Shown: positions 33,208 through 46,644 of the stretch, piece by piece
How positions within the stretch are numbered: position 1 is the first letter of the stretch
How the letters are laid out: each line of letters opens with the position of its first letter
Assembly: GCA_005406025.1 (NCBI GenBank)
Contig: BGZK01001250.1
Location: 118,331 to 182,330 of the forward strand
Length of the DNA stretch: 64,000 bases
Source: Eumeta japonica
Taxonomy: Eukaryota > Arthropoda > Insecta > Lepidoptera > Psychidae
Direction: 5' to 3'
Notes under the pieces: model-generated
Databases searched by the model: none
What the model saw: the letters and a program-made list of their open reading frames with translations, nothing else
What the model was told of the DNA's origin: nothing
Position numbers and translations under genes: made by a program

Positions 33208-36200
33208 ATGTATATGATACGTGGATTACATAACGCTTCTAAAATTTTTGATTTTTCCAAAAAAACATTCAAAAAGAATGGAAAGATTAATGTTTTTGTA
33301 ATTCTGGTGTATTGCCTTAAAACTGTGTTCATGGCGTATTTGATTGTAATGCAGTTTTTAAACATATTTTATCTAAATGACACGAATATAACACACTCCG
33401 ATTTGTTCTCGTGGTTCATCAACATCATACAAGCCGTTCAACCTACAACCATAATTATATCACTGCAGGTTAAAAAACGTAAATATGAAATTATATTAAA
33501 CAAACTACATGAAATTAATAAAAATTTTCACTGTGACAAAATTCCATGTAAAATAAAAACGTATATGATATACTTTGTGATCTGGTCTTTGATTCTGAGC
33601 ATTATTTTTATCTTGGTCATTGTGGTGAACATCCAACATCGAGCCATTACGGGACTGCTCTACGCAGTGTGGTGGTGCGTGAGTGTATCCATCGTACAAT
33701 TTTACATGATTAGCGTTTCAGCTGTATCATATAGCATATCTGACACAATGACCGGAGTGAAGTTCGCTATTCAAAACACAATTCCTAAAAAGTTAGACCA
33801 AGATACGGTGGTAGAAGAAAATCACAGCGCGTACCTATGTCGGACTTTGAAACGTACAGAAGATGCTTACGACGACCTTTGCAGCTGTTGCTCTATACTT
33901 AATGAAGTATTCGGGTTTTCCGTGAGTAGTAAATCATTTTTTAATAACCTTCAACTAGCCTACAACATCTCAAACATTACACTCAATCCGAATATATTTA
34001 ACAGTTTTAAAAAACCACTTGAAAACTGAATCGAGTTTTCTTGTGATTATGAGTAGAAACCACAAATTCATTAGTAAAGGCACTCCAGAAATCTAACTTT
34101 CAGGCAAATTAAAGTCTTAGAAATAGAACAAAGAAATAATAAAACGACTTACTATATGAGTTCAGGCAATGAACTTGCTGTTCGATATAATGGGCTCACA
34201 ATCTGTTATATTTCACAAAAAAGAAAAAACCTAACTAGATCGCGCTTCCCTTTTTGAATAGTAAAAAATAGTGTTACAGTTTTTAAACTTTTAAACCATG
34301 TACATTTATAAGTACTCTTCAAATTGCTCTGCAAAAGCTCACTTGTAGGTATTAATAAACGGAATAGGAAAAAAATCCTCCCGCGTGCTTTCAGAGAATA
34401 CGATATCTAATCGGCCGTCCGGTATAATAAACTCTCGATTTGCCATGTTTTACAAAAAAAATGGTACCAAGTCTGATTGTGCTTCAGTTTTTAAATAGTA
34501 AAAAAAATAATTAATAGTTTTACTCCGCATTTATAAAAGCGGTAAAAAATTGTCCTGCCTCAGAAGCTCGGTCAAAAACATAAATAAATTAAATGAGATA
34601 AAAATCTCCGGCTCGCTATTGCCGAATATACTATCTAATTCATTAGAGATTACGAAATTCATGCGCAAAGTATAAGAGCAAATATCCCCAAAAATATCCA
34701 CGAGACATGCAAAATTCACCACTTTATTTAATCGCAACCAAAATAAATAAACAATCCTTGGTAAATTTTATTGAATGAAAAAAAATAAATATATCCAGGC
34801 CATTTATTTTCATTGATTCATTTTCATAATCGCAATCAAAGATCGAATCGAATAAAGAGTTGATTTAAGTTTGCATTGAGTGTATGAGTAACACAAATAC
34901 TTTTTGTTACTTTCAGGTGTTAATCATAATATCAACTGCGTTTTTGTACAACTTGTCAGTTGTCTATCTCATATCACGTTATCTGACTTCTTTGGTGAGT
35001 ATGAAGTTATTTTTAATCTATTATCGAATGTATAATTGACAACTACTGTGGTAGAGCCCCACTGTAGCTAAATTGGCTGTATCACTAAAATAGGACGGAT
35101 GACCTTTGAAATATCACACTCTCATAGAATATTGAAGTGAAGTAGCAGCTTCTGCTGTTTCTTTTTGTCCAGTAAGCGAAATTTCCGGTGACCTATTCCC
35201 GCCTCTTTCTCTCCATCATCCCGATCCCCTCTCCATTAGATACCCTATTCTCTTTCTAGAGGCGAGCAATCACTGGTGACTTCTCTGACTACCGGTGACC
35301 ATATACTTTTTGATCGATCGCCTACTCGTTTGCCTCTCGAATGTGCAATAAAAAAAAATAAAAGCTATGGACTAAAACAAAATAAAACTGTTATTGCGAA
35401 GTTCCCAATCGATAAACCAATACCAAATATCGCTTAGATGGAAAAATAAGTTATCATAACATTTACTTAGCTAGCTTTGCTATTGTGACTTTCCCACAAT
35501 AAATTTCAGAGTTATGTCATTTTCCTTTAACGTGATATAATAATTCGTATCCGATTTTCTGAATAACTTAAGACAAATAAATGAAGATAAAAATGCTTTA
35601 AAATAAAAATATATATATCGCATTAATCAGATTTTACGCCAAGAACTAAAAACAACAAGGATACAGACCTGGGTCCTTTCGGATTCCGCTTTCTTGTGAG
35701 AAAACTTGTATGAGAAATAGGAGTGGGCTATTCTCGAGTCAGATCTAAGGGCCATTTTCTGTCGATTAAATACTAATCTGTAGCTTAATAGCTATCTTTT
35801 ATCTTTTTTATAAATTATAATTATAATAATATTATATTTTGACCTTTTTTTTGTTTTATTAATTTTTTAATAATTTTAATATTTAATATAAAATCTAAAT
35901 AAAATAAATAAATTTAACTTAAATAAAAATAAATTTAAATATATTATTAAATATAATAAAAAATATTTTAGTTGTATGATAATTCATCAAACTAAAATAT
36001 AAACATTGAATCCATACAAAATTTCATTTTTATGGATAGCCCAATAATAAAAGCTTGAGATTGCTACATAATTCGATAACGTAGCGACTGAAAATGGCCC
36101 TTGGACTCGAGACATCGGATTCGAGAAGAGTGCAGTGTTATTTTTCATATATAATTTCTCATCAGAATGCAGAATTTGTAAGAAACTTAGTTTTTAGTTA

Positions 36201-39133
36201 TTATAAATTAAATAAAATTATAAAAAATATGATTATTCTTATTGTGCTACTATAAAAATGGTAGAGCCATGTTGTGGTAAACTTAGCTACATCACAAAAA
36301 TGAGCCGGCTCGTCTAGTATAATACCACACTTTTATAGAATAACGGCGTAAAGTGTAAAGTAAAAGCTTCCGATGTGGAATTTCATCCAGTGAGTTAGAG
36401 TTCCGGTGGCTCAGTCTCCCTCCATCATTCACTCTCCCAATCTATCACCTCACTCCCCCTCCATCAGATGTCCTATCCCTAACTAAGGGGCCAGTAATGC
36501 ACTGATTACACCTCTGAAGTTGCGAGGGTCCATGAGTGGCGGCAATCACTTATTTTTTGGTGGCTTACAGGCTTCTTAGCCCCTCGAAAAGCTATTAAAA
36601 AAATCTAGTTTTTAGTTTAATTTTTGGACATGAGACGTGATTTCATATGATTAGGCAAATTCTCATTATTTTCATTTCTCTCATTGCGTTTTTATTGCGT
36701 AGTAGTTTTCCAGTTTATGTAGGTGTCGACAGGTACCTATACTGTATAATTATTAAGTCAATGTTAAAATTTTTACCTAATTCTAAAATAGCAAATTAAA
36801 ATCAGCAGATATTCAAGCCTCACATTTAAGATAGACGGAAGTCATTAATTATTCAATCTGTACTTGATACCTACGCTGCAGTAAAAAAAAATCAGCACAT
36901 TGTTAAATCCCATGGTTAAAGTAAGCAGTATTCCCGCTGCACCAGGGCTGAGAGGTTGGAAGTCAATATTAATTGATACAGTCTTGGTTTGATATCTATA
37001 CTATACTAAAAAAAATCGGTACATATCTAAGTCACACGGTTAAAGTTGGCAGTATTCTTGTAGCATCGGGACAAAAAAAAACGAAGATTTAAATTGTCAT
37101 TAGTGTTACATTTTCAAAGAGGATTCAGTTAACGGTGACTAAAAGGAGCTTCGGCGTGGAAAGAAATCCACAGCAGATAGGCAAACTGATGGTGGCGGAT
37201 GCGGTGAAGTAATAGAGCAGGGTGGTTGTTCAAAAGTGTGACGGAAATTAGCAGAATTCCTAACGTTGTTCAGACATAACATCTAAACTGTGTTCTTTAC
37301 GCACCGGTCTTTCATTTCTCTAGATCTAGAAGGTGCATCTGCGTTTGCTACACATGTGCATCTTAATATCTTCTGTGCATTTGACCACTCGTATTTGGAC
37401 TCCGGAACGATAAAGTTCTATGGCGACGATAAGAGGTGAAGAGTTCCAGATTCATGAAACTGTACTTTATCTGAATTCTGCACATAAGCGACAAGAGCAC
37501 ACATTTACGAAGACAAAGAAAATTATATTATTTGTACATTTAATCGTTTCCAAAGCTTTAATTTATTGCAGTGCAAATGACACGGCAATAAATTAAGTTT
37601 GCTCTCTATGTAATTGTCATCCATTTTTTGCTTTCTATTTAAAAATCCTTAAAATGAAGAATTTCAATAACGTCAATATTTGTTGTCGTTACCTTGAAAG
37701 TTTATATTTCTATACTATCGTTTCAGAATGTCGTCTCGGGATTACTTAACTCGTTGCTGATATGGATTTCCTTCTACGCCCTGGTGGTGGTGGCCGCCGC
37801 GTGCGAGTCCGTACACCGCTCAGCACGCGACCTGCACCGTCACCTAGCCCTGTTCAACAGCGAAATATATAGAGGTAATTTAAAATTGAAATAAGAATTG
37901 CCGAATAGAAGTGTCTTTAATTAAAATGAATTATTTATTTTCAGTACCTGTGACTGTGTGCTAATTTCGCATAAAACTTCCGAAAATGAATACTGTTGAC
38001 GAGAAATGCTAGAAAACTTTATATTTTTAACATAAAAATGCATGATGTATTATAAATAATTAACTTTAGCACATAATTCAATTCATGTGATCGAATAATA
38101 AGGTGTAATACGCCTGTGAGTGACAGTTAACTATATGCTACTGTATTTGTGTACATACGATCAAAGTGAAACTTGTTTATGACATATCCTTTTTATTTTA
38201 TTTTACATTTAAAATAACTAGTTTAAACGATTCAAGCAAAAAATAATAATTTAATTACATATTTAAAGCAGCTATTTAAATAATTCCATAAAAATAATTT
38301 CATCCTTGTTGTTGTCGTTGTTGTTGTTGAACAAGTTGAACAAGTTGCACAATTAATTTTATTAATTTATCCAAATTAGAATCTTTATCATATGAATATT
38401 GTAAAATGTTTTACACTATGTGTTTTACTGTAGGGGATATTCACAAAGTTCTTATAAAAGAAATGATTTTGAATAAACTGTATCACTTGCCTTAAATATT
38501 GTTATTTAATGTACATATTAGCTTACTATATATATAGCTCTCATTATTAAAAGCGATTCAGACCATTTAACCCCATTTACATCCACTGCCTGTGTTCTAA
38601 AATAAAACCTTTTGATAAGCATTAAATCATCGATGGCAACTTAAAGGCCTTACTTCGATTAAAGTTCAAAACAACAACCAACTTTTACTTTAAGCTTCCC
38701 GCATTCAAGTCCAACCCTTTTGATGTGAAATAAGATTTTAAAAGGATTTTTAACTGTAAGCTTGCACTATTTTGAATCAAAGCTATTTTGAAATTATTTT
38801 TTGAAAATATTGATCACTCTATGAGGTCCTGGTAATTACATCCTTTAAGAAAAGTAAAAGATTTCACTCAGTTTCTTATAGTCTTGTTATGTGTATAATT
38901 ATAAATTGTGGTTGTATATTTGTAATTAGAGATTTACGTAATTTTCGTCAGATGATAAATCATCGGAAGTGCGAGAATTATCGCGAGATGTGCTGCATGC
39001 GGTGCGCGCGCGCCACCCGCGACTGACCGCTTGTGGACTGTTCGACCTGCGTATGAATCTCATCACTGGATACCTCTCACTCATCGCCACGTATTCTATA
39101 GTTTTGTTGCAATTCACAAATTTTTTTGAATAG
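33208..39133 (+). CDS. Gustatory receptor GR-B (four exons, 373 aa)
   Basis: Third member of the GR trio, on the same strand as GR-A and about 4.6 kb downstream of it. Exons: 33208-33921, 34917-34994, 37727-37874, 38952-39133 (stop TAG). Phases are the same as in GR-A (0, 0, 1); donors GTGAGT, GTGAGT, GTAATT, acceptors TTTCAG, TTTCAG, GTCAG. Exon 1 is 238 codons, one fewer than GR-A. Exon 1 can be read on past its donor to 34029 in genomic DNA, but that extension is intron. Exon 3 carries the basic loop (CESVHRSARDLHRHLALF); exon 4 ends TYSIVLLQF (about residues 360-368) plus TNFFE. It is more diverged from GR-A and GR-C than those are from each other. No disabling change seen. An ATTAAA is near 39305 but no clear AATAAA lies close to the stop. 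Intron 2 contains two SINE-like insertions and a very AT-rich stretch. Confidence 0.92.
35045..35345 (+). repeat. Lepidopteran-type SINE copy 1 in GR-B intron 2
   Basis: Order: TAGAGCCCCACTGTAGCTAA, ATCACACTCTCATAGAATA, GTCCAGTAAG..TCCGGTG, CCATCATCC, then a worn CGCCTACTCGTTTGCCTC tail. Aligns with 36245-36600. Confidence 0.65.
35800..36010. repeat. Extremely AT-rich, low-complexity stretch
   Basis: Almost only A and T (runs of AATAAATTTAA type). Confidence 0.7.
36245..36600 (+). repeat. Lepidopteran-type SINE copy 2 in GR-B intron 2
   Basis: GGTAGAGCCATGTTGTGGTA, CACACTTTTATAGAATAACG, TCCAGTGAGTTAGAGTTCCG, then GTTGCGAGGGTCCATGAGTG and GCGGCAATCACTTA, the conserved 3' half of this family. 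Confidence 0.7.
38296..38350. repeat. GTT-rich simple repeat in GR-B intron 3
   Basis: (GTT)n with a doubled GAACAAGTT unit. Confidence 0.6.
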
Positions 39134-39739
39134 TCATATAATAATAATTCCTTGAATCACACAGCTTTTACTTTTGAAAAATTATTTTCGAATATTTCAG
39201 ATATAACTTATGAACTCATCGCCCACTCTCGCTGAATCTCTATTGAAGCGTAACAACGATGTTTGTGGCGTTTCATTTGCCTTTTCATGAATTTAAAACT
39301 TTTATTAAAAAAAAAGTGTTATATGTAAAGGGCTATTATTCCTTATGTGAGTATATTAACAAAAAAAAAATCATGGTATTGAATGACCACTAAGCTGCTT
39401 AGTCGATTTTGAAATGTTATGTTAGTTTTATTGAGCGAACTCTGTTTTTTTTTTGAGCAAAAAAGGAACCTCAAACCTCAGCCTTAACCTTCGTTAATGA
39501 CGTATTTCAAATATAATTCTGTTTCTAAAAACTATTTCTGTTTTGATTAGATTTGCAAAATATTTACAGAAACGACAGAAACACGCTATTTTCATTGAAA
39601 AAAGTTATTTAAAAAGCAGACAATCGATATCGAAAAATCGACAAACCAGCTACATTTGCAGTCATCGCAGTGCTAAATTACGATTTGCAAATAGTCATAT
39701 TAATTGGTTATTACAATATTGGAAAATATTAAATTTATG

Positions 39740-40265
39740 ATTAAAGTAGCTTGTTGTTATAAGGCTCTAATGGACGTGGACCTGTCATAAAAGACTTGAA
39801 GACAATTATACTCAATATGCTATTGCATAACGTGCGTTTCCTTGTCTCATGAGGTATGAATTTTATTATGGGGTCAGGTAGTCTATTTTAACACAATGAG
39901 TCATGCAGGTCAATCATCGTGTTGCAAAAACGAGCCATTCGTGTCATTTATAATTTGAGACCATGAACATTAGAGAATCAGAATTATTTTACGAAATTAG
40001 TGTTTTTAATGAAAAAACTTTTGAGTTTTTATTGCTCGGCTATCAATTTCTTTCGAGTTATTCCTAAAGTTGCAATATTTAATATTTATTAACTATTCAA
40101 TATTTACTATCTATAGGCAAAGTAAAGCTACTCTTGAATTTCTTAGCCATTCTTCTCAGGGTGAATTTGTATTAGGAATAGACGGTGATTTTAATATTAT
40201 AAAATTCCATATGGCCGTATTACAAGTGTATTTTACCTACAATATAAATATGTTTTGATTTGATT
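39740..40265 (+). mobile_element. Jockey-like LINE 3' end
   Basis: Plus strand: IIVLQKRAIRVIYNLRP near 39910-39965, the RT thumb motif, then a 3' UTR with TTCTTCTCAGGGTGAATTTG and a terminal GTTTTGATTTGATTTATTG-like tail near 40250. Frame is broken; a 62-codon ORF in the UTR is not a gene. Confidence 0.65.
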
Positions 40266-40269
40266 TATT

Positions 40270-41030
40270 GAAAAACTAAAAATTATCTGTTGGGGAAATG
40301 GCATCAGGGGCGTATCCATTGTGAGACAAGATGGATCACCTAATCCACTCTCCAGCCTGACTTGAATCTAAAAATTTGCGTATAATAAATAACAAACTTA
40401 TTGGTTATTCCTTTAATAAGATTCAAAATTAGCTAGTATTATATAGATGTTTAAACGGGCTGGCTAAAATTAAACGAATATCCTTAGGAGTTGATTCTTG
40501 TCTTTATTCTATAATTTGGTAGATATAATAAACTTCATCAATATTCTCAAATTTCTGCCTTGAATCATGGACAGTCAAATAAATGGATTTTACAAACAAA
40601 TGGACAGACAGGCACATATTACGAAATTATGAGTATTATTAGTTTAGATAAAGAACTGCTTTATAACAGTAAGGCGTTTGTTTTAGATATACAGTCACAG
40701 TTTTAGATATACATACATAAGTCTGATGTATTCATATAAATACAATTTTTTACGTAGTTGTTGGATTACAAGGAAAACTTAATTATCTTAGTGTGTACAC
40801 TGAACTACGCAAACAATGTTATCGCGAAGCCTATAAAAGGAGTAGCCACTTTCAGTAATGAAGTAAATTTTGGTATAATATTACACGATACGAACTGAAT
40901 TATCAAAATTAATTCAAGAGGCTTTTTAAGAATCATATATAAATTATGCTATAATTATTTGTTATTGATGACTTTAGTTCACAAATCAGTGGCAATATAC
41001 GCAATAACAATTTTGGCTAGACAATAAAAA
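40270..41030. other. GPCR-1 upstream region
   Basis: AT-rich; CTATAAAAGGAGTAGCC (about 40830) could hold a TATA-like box. No coding signal. Confidence 0.3.
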
Positions 41031-41033
41031 AAA

Positions 41034-44000
41034 ATGAACGAGACAGATGATGACATAGATATCGAGTTGTGGAAGACATTTCTGGAAAAAACCATGAAAA
41101 CGAGCTTAAATATGGACATTTTCATTGCCCTGGTGATGGTGGTGATATTTATCGTCAGCATTATCGGTAATTCTGTAACCTGTTTGGTAATTTACTACGA
41201 CCGGACTATGCACACGGCCACGAACTTTTATCTACTTAACTTATCATTATCTGATTTGATTGTCACTTTCGGAATTCCGATGGAGCTGTATTATTACTTT
41301 CACAATTGGAGAGCTTACATATTTAGTCCGTTAGAATGCAAAATACACTGGTTCTTCGTCGTTTTATTGTGGAACAATAGCATACTGACGATGACGACTC
41401 TGGCTGTCGAACGTTACGTCGCGATATGGTATCCGTTGGTGCTGAGTACGAGGCCAACTTGGAAGAGAGTTCTGAAGATTATAATCTTCCTATGGATCGT
41501 AGCCGTAACCGAAACGCTGGCCGAAATCATGACCGTTGACCTCATCACGACGAAAAACTTGAACACCTGTTATATGGTGCCGACGAGAAGGTCCCGTATC
41601 ATATTTGGTATACTGGCTTTTTTGACATTCATATTACCATCGGCGATCATGATAAGTGTTTACGCCATGATCATTGTGAAAGTGAACAAGAAGCGGGATA
41701 CGAAACCGGACAAAGTCTTCAATTATCCACGAAACAGGAGTAAAGTCAACAAACTGATCGGTATGTAGTTTTATTGTGATACCATAATACCACGATAAAG
41801 TACCATCCTATTTTAGACGATGTTATGCTTTTTTTTTCCAGTAGCGATAACGATGTCATTCGTCGTGTGTTGGATTCCATTTTTCTGTCTTCGTATGTTC
41901 ATAGTCACGTTGAAGTTCGATCAGCTGCTTAAACTTGAAGACGTTAGTACTTAAAATATTTATAAATGTCATCTTTAGAATTGCCAAGTGATTGTGTTCA
42001 ACGGTAAATAGCTTTTTTTTCTTTCGTACGATACAACTCATTTATTGTTTTATCCATTTGTTCATACCAATGTTATTTAATATTCTTGGATTTTGCATTG
42101 ATTTATTTTAATTTTAATTTTGTCATAGAGAAAGACAAGCGACTACATTTTTAAGACTATATATTTCTATAAAAAAAAAACATTGCATTAGTGCTCTCCG
42201 GACTCAATTCAATACAAACACCATAGGTTTTATAATGCGTAAGTGTAGTTGTATATCGCCCTAGGATAGTCAAAAGCTTTTACGGGTGATGTAACAAAAC
42301 ACTAGAGAAAAATATTTCGAGATTAATATTGTTCATAAGCAAATGTCCTCGCATATTACAAATTAATGTAATGACTCGTATTAAAGTTGATGCGTCTGCC
42401 TTTACACTATTCATTTGTCACCTTCACTTTGAAATTATTACAAGTACTTTACATTATTAATAGGTTTGACTCAGTTATAGAAACACATAAATATCACTTC
42501 GATCGATTAGACGACATAATAAATGAACTTATAAGTTATTCGTTACCACTACGATCTCATTAAGCTAATGTGGGTGCGTTTAAAAGAAACGGAAACTAAG
42601 AACAACGTTTATAAACTTTTAATTTCTACAATTTAGACTGAAAAAGAACTTAATATTCATGTTACAGTTATTCATAATACAAAATAACAGAACGATATAA
42701 CGAAATCTATGATGGTATCATTTTAATTTGACTGAAGACTTAAAAGAGTTCATGTATTTGTATGTTATTTTATCGTTCATAATCCATTTATCTACAAGGC
42801 CCACCCTAAGAAAAATCATTTATAATATTATTAATATTATTAATGCGAAAGTTTGTAGGTATGGATGGATATTTTTTGCTCATGATAATGTATAATGGAA
42901 ACGTTTATCGTAAATAGTCCTACAAAAAAGCCCGCGACAGCACATATCTATCTTTTATGTGTAAGCCATTATCGCCAAAATAGTGAATTATAAATACAAT
43001 AATAATTTATTTATAACCCACATTTGGTAGTAACAAATTGATCCTTATATCAAAATAAATACTTTTATCGCATCTGGTGTTTAAAGTAGATAAACTTTGT
43101 CTTTTACACTACATCATTTGGACAAATATTTGAATAGTTATGACGATAGACAAGCGAGTGCGCGATATTACGGTGCGGTCCGGCAGCAGGGTCAGATCAT
43201 AAAGGTAGCAGGCATACATTTGAGCACGCAATGTTTTTCCCACGGCCACCTCTATGTGGCTTGCTCACACGTTTCTAAATCGCAAAATCTGCATGTTTAT
43301 ACAAACCAAAATAAATCATTTAACATAGTTTATAGGAGTATATTGCAGTAGCCACCTACAACTTTTGCATTAACATCAATCATCATATACTTCCGTACCT
43401 ATCTATCCTTACAAACTATAGCGTATATAATACCTATAATGCATATTAGTGAGATCATCATAAAAAAATACTTAGTTCCAATTTACATACATTACACAAT
43501 ATAATTGTTCGAACGCTTATAACTGGAGAACGGTTGGACCGATTTTCATTTTTAATTTGTTGGATTTGTCTCCGTTCCGAATAGTAAAATAATAAAAAAC
43601 ATTGAAAAATTGACAAAAATAAAATAAAACGCTTTCTATTACCATATCATAATTTTCCATCATCACGCGGGTGAAACCGCGGGGCGCAGCTAGTAAGACA
43701 ATATATTATGTGCAATAGTGTAATCGCGATATGTTTTAGATACGTTGCAAGATTATATCGGCTCACCCGCAACGGTCTTTGACGATAGTAGTGTCTCACG
43801 TACACAGACTACATTAATAAAACCCAGACTAGTACCTTTTCCAAAATTCGCCGACGGCAACTCTGAGCCACTACCGACAGCAATTTCCTAGGTTTTTTTT
43901 TAATATTTGCATGTCGGAGACACCCCGCACACACAGGTGTGTTGTCAACTGATAATGGATTTTTTGAACTCCTCTCCGGAAGAAGAAAATTAAAAAAAAT

Positions 44001-46540
44001 TGGTTGCCTGTAAAGTCGGTATACGGGCGAAAGTTTTACGTGACAACGACTTTGAATGGTAAAATCATTTTAATGTGAATATTCATTCGTATAGTAGGAA
44101 GAAGGATGAAATAATAGTAACAATTTAAAACATTTATTTATACAAAGAATTATATTTAAAACATTAATTTATACAAAGAATCTCGCACTGAATTTCATAT
44201 TAACAAAATTTTATTTTTACCTTTACACATACATACGTATTTATATACAAATATACATACAATAACTTGCAATACATTTGCAAGCTATGCACTAATTCTC
44301 TAGTGCTGCGCGCGCGGCAGACCGATCATAGTTGAGTGGGAGAGAGACGCAAGGCATTCGGCGGGCCTCTCTCTCGTTCGGTGACTCATCGTAACGTTAC
44401 CGAGCGTTACACTTTTTCATAAGTGACTCCCAGCCGCAACCTAATTTAAGACGTTGTCACGTCAAAAAATAATCTGCAGCATACGTCATAACGATCATCT
44501 CATGGCTTGTAGTTTACGAGTCACGAAATAATGATGTCACACAAGCATATGTACAATCGGTGAGAAAATTGAAAAGGGTTTTTGACCACATTAAAAATGA
44601 TTGTCTGATATTGAAATGTTATGCGGCCGCTGTATGATAGCCCATGATATTCTACTGTCGTTGTTTAGACACGGTGGCGCTTAGTGGTTCTTAGTGGCAA
44701 TTGATAGTTGACTATGGCCCTGTTGTCGGTTTTTTAAACACACATCAAAGGCGGCGCCTTGTCCACGCGCTAACCTTCGGTCTGCATTCACTCGTCGGAG
44801 CAATCTAGTAATTATTTGTTCTCTATTAAATATACGTTCGCAAATTGTATTTTATTAATACGCAATTATTGCAAACTGAGATTACGGAAAAAAAAATTTA
44901 GTTTAGTGTTATTATATTTCATTTCCGGAATTGTAAATCACATACTATTTCACTATCGTTTCCCATATATAATGTTAATAAGATCATCTATATATTATAC
45001 GTTGTTCTATTGTGGTGAACAGATAAGCGTCCACCTTCTTCTTTTTTGCCATTTATTTACTATTCTGTAAGAATTCACAACATTTATACACGGTAAATAA
45101 TTAGATTGCATCCGCCGTAATAATCTCGACGTCCATTTGGCTCGACGGACTCAGTCCACATGAACCCAGGCCAGCATGTGGTCGGTGATGACCATGATGT
45201 ACATTTGACTCAACAAACAATCAACCATCGTGGGCCATCGCAAAGAGGCGGCATCGCGTGACTCCTGTGATACGTATGGCGAGCCAAACACATGCGCGTC
45301 GCTTATTGCTATGCATCGGGTCTCGTTCCTCATACCCACCTCAACTGACAGCTGTTTATCGCTTATTGTTTTTATGATTCACTTATTATACTCATGGGTT
45401 TATTATACTCAGACACTTATACTCATTGAATGTTCGTTAGATAGTTACCTAACATTTATTAGTAAGTAGTAAGTTGGTAGAAAAAAACTTTATTAATTTT
45501 ATAAGTAACATATTAGGACAACTACGCAAGACATGAAGCGATCGCTTTCTTACTTCAGGTAACAAGAAAAGAATTGGGCACAACATTGTTCAACTTATGA
45601 AACTTTTCACGCATTAAGTTGATGGTGTCCTGAAACAAATAAAACATTCAGAGCTGAAGTTTTATTGTGACTTATGAAAATCCGGATGGTTGTACCATCT
45701 CAACACGCCGCTTCCTTCTCTGTAAATATTTACCATAAAGAAGATTTAGTTCATCTTTCAAACCACAGCGTTCACCAGCATCGTTATTGTTAAGGAGATT
45801 CCACACACACGACGCAACTATCGCATCTCCACTGCATCGGTTTGTAATTTCCAGCACTGGCGGACGTTGTACGCCGCAACCATGGTCAACAGCTGGATCA
45901 GCATGGCGATCAACCCCATTCTATTCAGTTTGATGTCCATTAAATTCCGCACTTCGTTCATGGTAAGTCACCATTTTACACATACTTAAACAGGACTTTT
46001 TGTAAAATAAAAGTACAGTTCTTATTAGACTTTCCTAGATTTGGTATAAATCGGAGTTGATTATTCGTCGACGTAGTGGGATTCGAGATGATTGCCGTGT
46101 GTGAAAAATCGAGATTTATTTTCATACGGTTCTGTGAAGAACAAAATATTTTATTTAATTGATAAAAATTCTGATATGTGTTTGAATGTAATCAACTTAA
46201 TGAACTTAATATGCACGATCTCGTGCAAAAAATCTGGTTATTGTCCACGAATACTGGTCGTCCTTTCATTAAATCGGTGTAAAAAGTATAAAAGAAAACA
46301 AAAAATTAAACATAAGTGGCAAGGGTCTTTTTAAATATTAATCTTTTACGTATAGATTAAATTATTGTAGAAATTGTTTTTTTAATTATAATCACACAAA
46401 TCGAATAACAACAATAAATTAGTTTATAACAAATCCAGTATATTCTTCTTTTGCAGGTTTTATGGTATGAGAAAATACGAAGAAAAACTGATTGTTCGCG
46501 AAGACAAATAGAATATTTTGATAGAACATGGATATCATAA
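41034..46540 (+). CDS. Class A peptide GPCR (GPCR-1), NMU/CAPA/pyrokinin receptor-like, 339 aa
   Basis: Rhodopsin-class receptor, plasma membrane, probably Gq-type signalling for a neuropeptide (family inference). Exons: 41034-41760, 41842-41942, 45855-45962, 46457-46540 (stop TAA); phases 1, 0, 0. Visible landmarks: N-terminal glycosylation site NET (2-4); GN in TM1 (Asn46); LSLSD in TM2 (Asp74); TM3 Cys102 and ERY at 126-128; TM4 Trp154; loop-2 Cys179, the likely disulfide partner; Pro202 and Tyr210 in TM5; CWIP at 252-255 in TM6; NPILF at 296-300 in TM7, where most relatives have NPxxY; a basic 27-residue tail. Third intracellular loop is short. Exons 2 to 4 were found by aligning with GPCR-2 and GPCR-3, which have identical exon lengths (101, 108) and equivalent splice sites; exon 2 uses donor GTTAGT. 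Intron 2 (3.9 kb) holds a Helitron tail and a foldback-like element. The nearest AATAAA (46697) lies inside a foldback element. Which peptide it binds is not decidable here. Confidence 0.85.
43097..43693 (+). mobile_element. Helitron 3' end with Pif1-type helicase tail
   Basis: The ORF 43097-43351 ends with GQIIKVAGIHLSTQCFSHGH, LYVACSHVSK and IVYRSIL, the C-terminus of the Helitron Rep/helicase protein (helicase motif VI region). About 150 bp further on, GACCGATTTTCATTTTTAAT leads into GCGGGTGAAACCGC, a short terminal hairpin, and then CAGCTAG|T at 43688-43693: a CTAG terminus followed by T, as Helitrons end. Lies in GPCR-1 intron 2. The rest of the protein is not present. Confidence 0.75.
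43965..44470. repeat. Possible foldback DNA element
   Basis: TTTACGTGACAACGAC (44035) faces GACGTTGTCACGTCAAA (44451). Inside lie a GC-rich tract and the palindromic CGTAACGTTACCGAGCGTTAC. A recognised moth repeat by memory only; boundaries approximate. Confidence 0.4.
45555..45857 (-). CDS. Unidentified two-exon coding candidate inside GPCR-1 intron 2
   Basis: On the minus strand 45857-45672 is open (61 codons) and reads GDAIVASCVWNLLNNNDAGE then KDELNLLYGKYLQRRKRRVE, compositionally protein-like. A good acceptor (TTTGTTTCAG) precedes a second open piece at 45629-45555 that reads DTINLMREKFHKLNNVVPNS and stops with TGA. A donor after RRVEM (ATG|GTACAA) would join them in frame. I do not recognise the protein. 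Its right edge touches the TM7 exon of GPCR-1 on the other strand. It may be a host gene end or a transposon relic. Confidence 0.3.
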
Positions 46541-46644
46541 ACAAAACGGTTATTTAATTACATAATGTATTCAATAGCATAAAACGTATTTTATTTGGTT
46601 AGTCATAACCATCCTATTTCCTAAACCTTTATCTCTAAAACTTT

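Noticed and set aside
33922..34029. Extension of GR-B exon 1 to 273 codons
   Set aside because: The GTGAGT donor after FGFS and the matching exon 2 at 34917 show this stretch is intron.
45151..45469. Opposed ORFs of 62 and 79 codons
   Set aside because: Mutual shadows with no recognisable motif, inside GPCR-1 intron 2.
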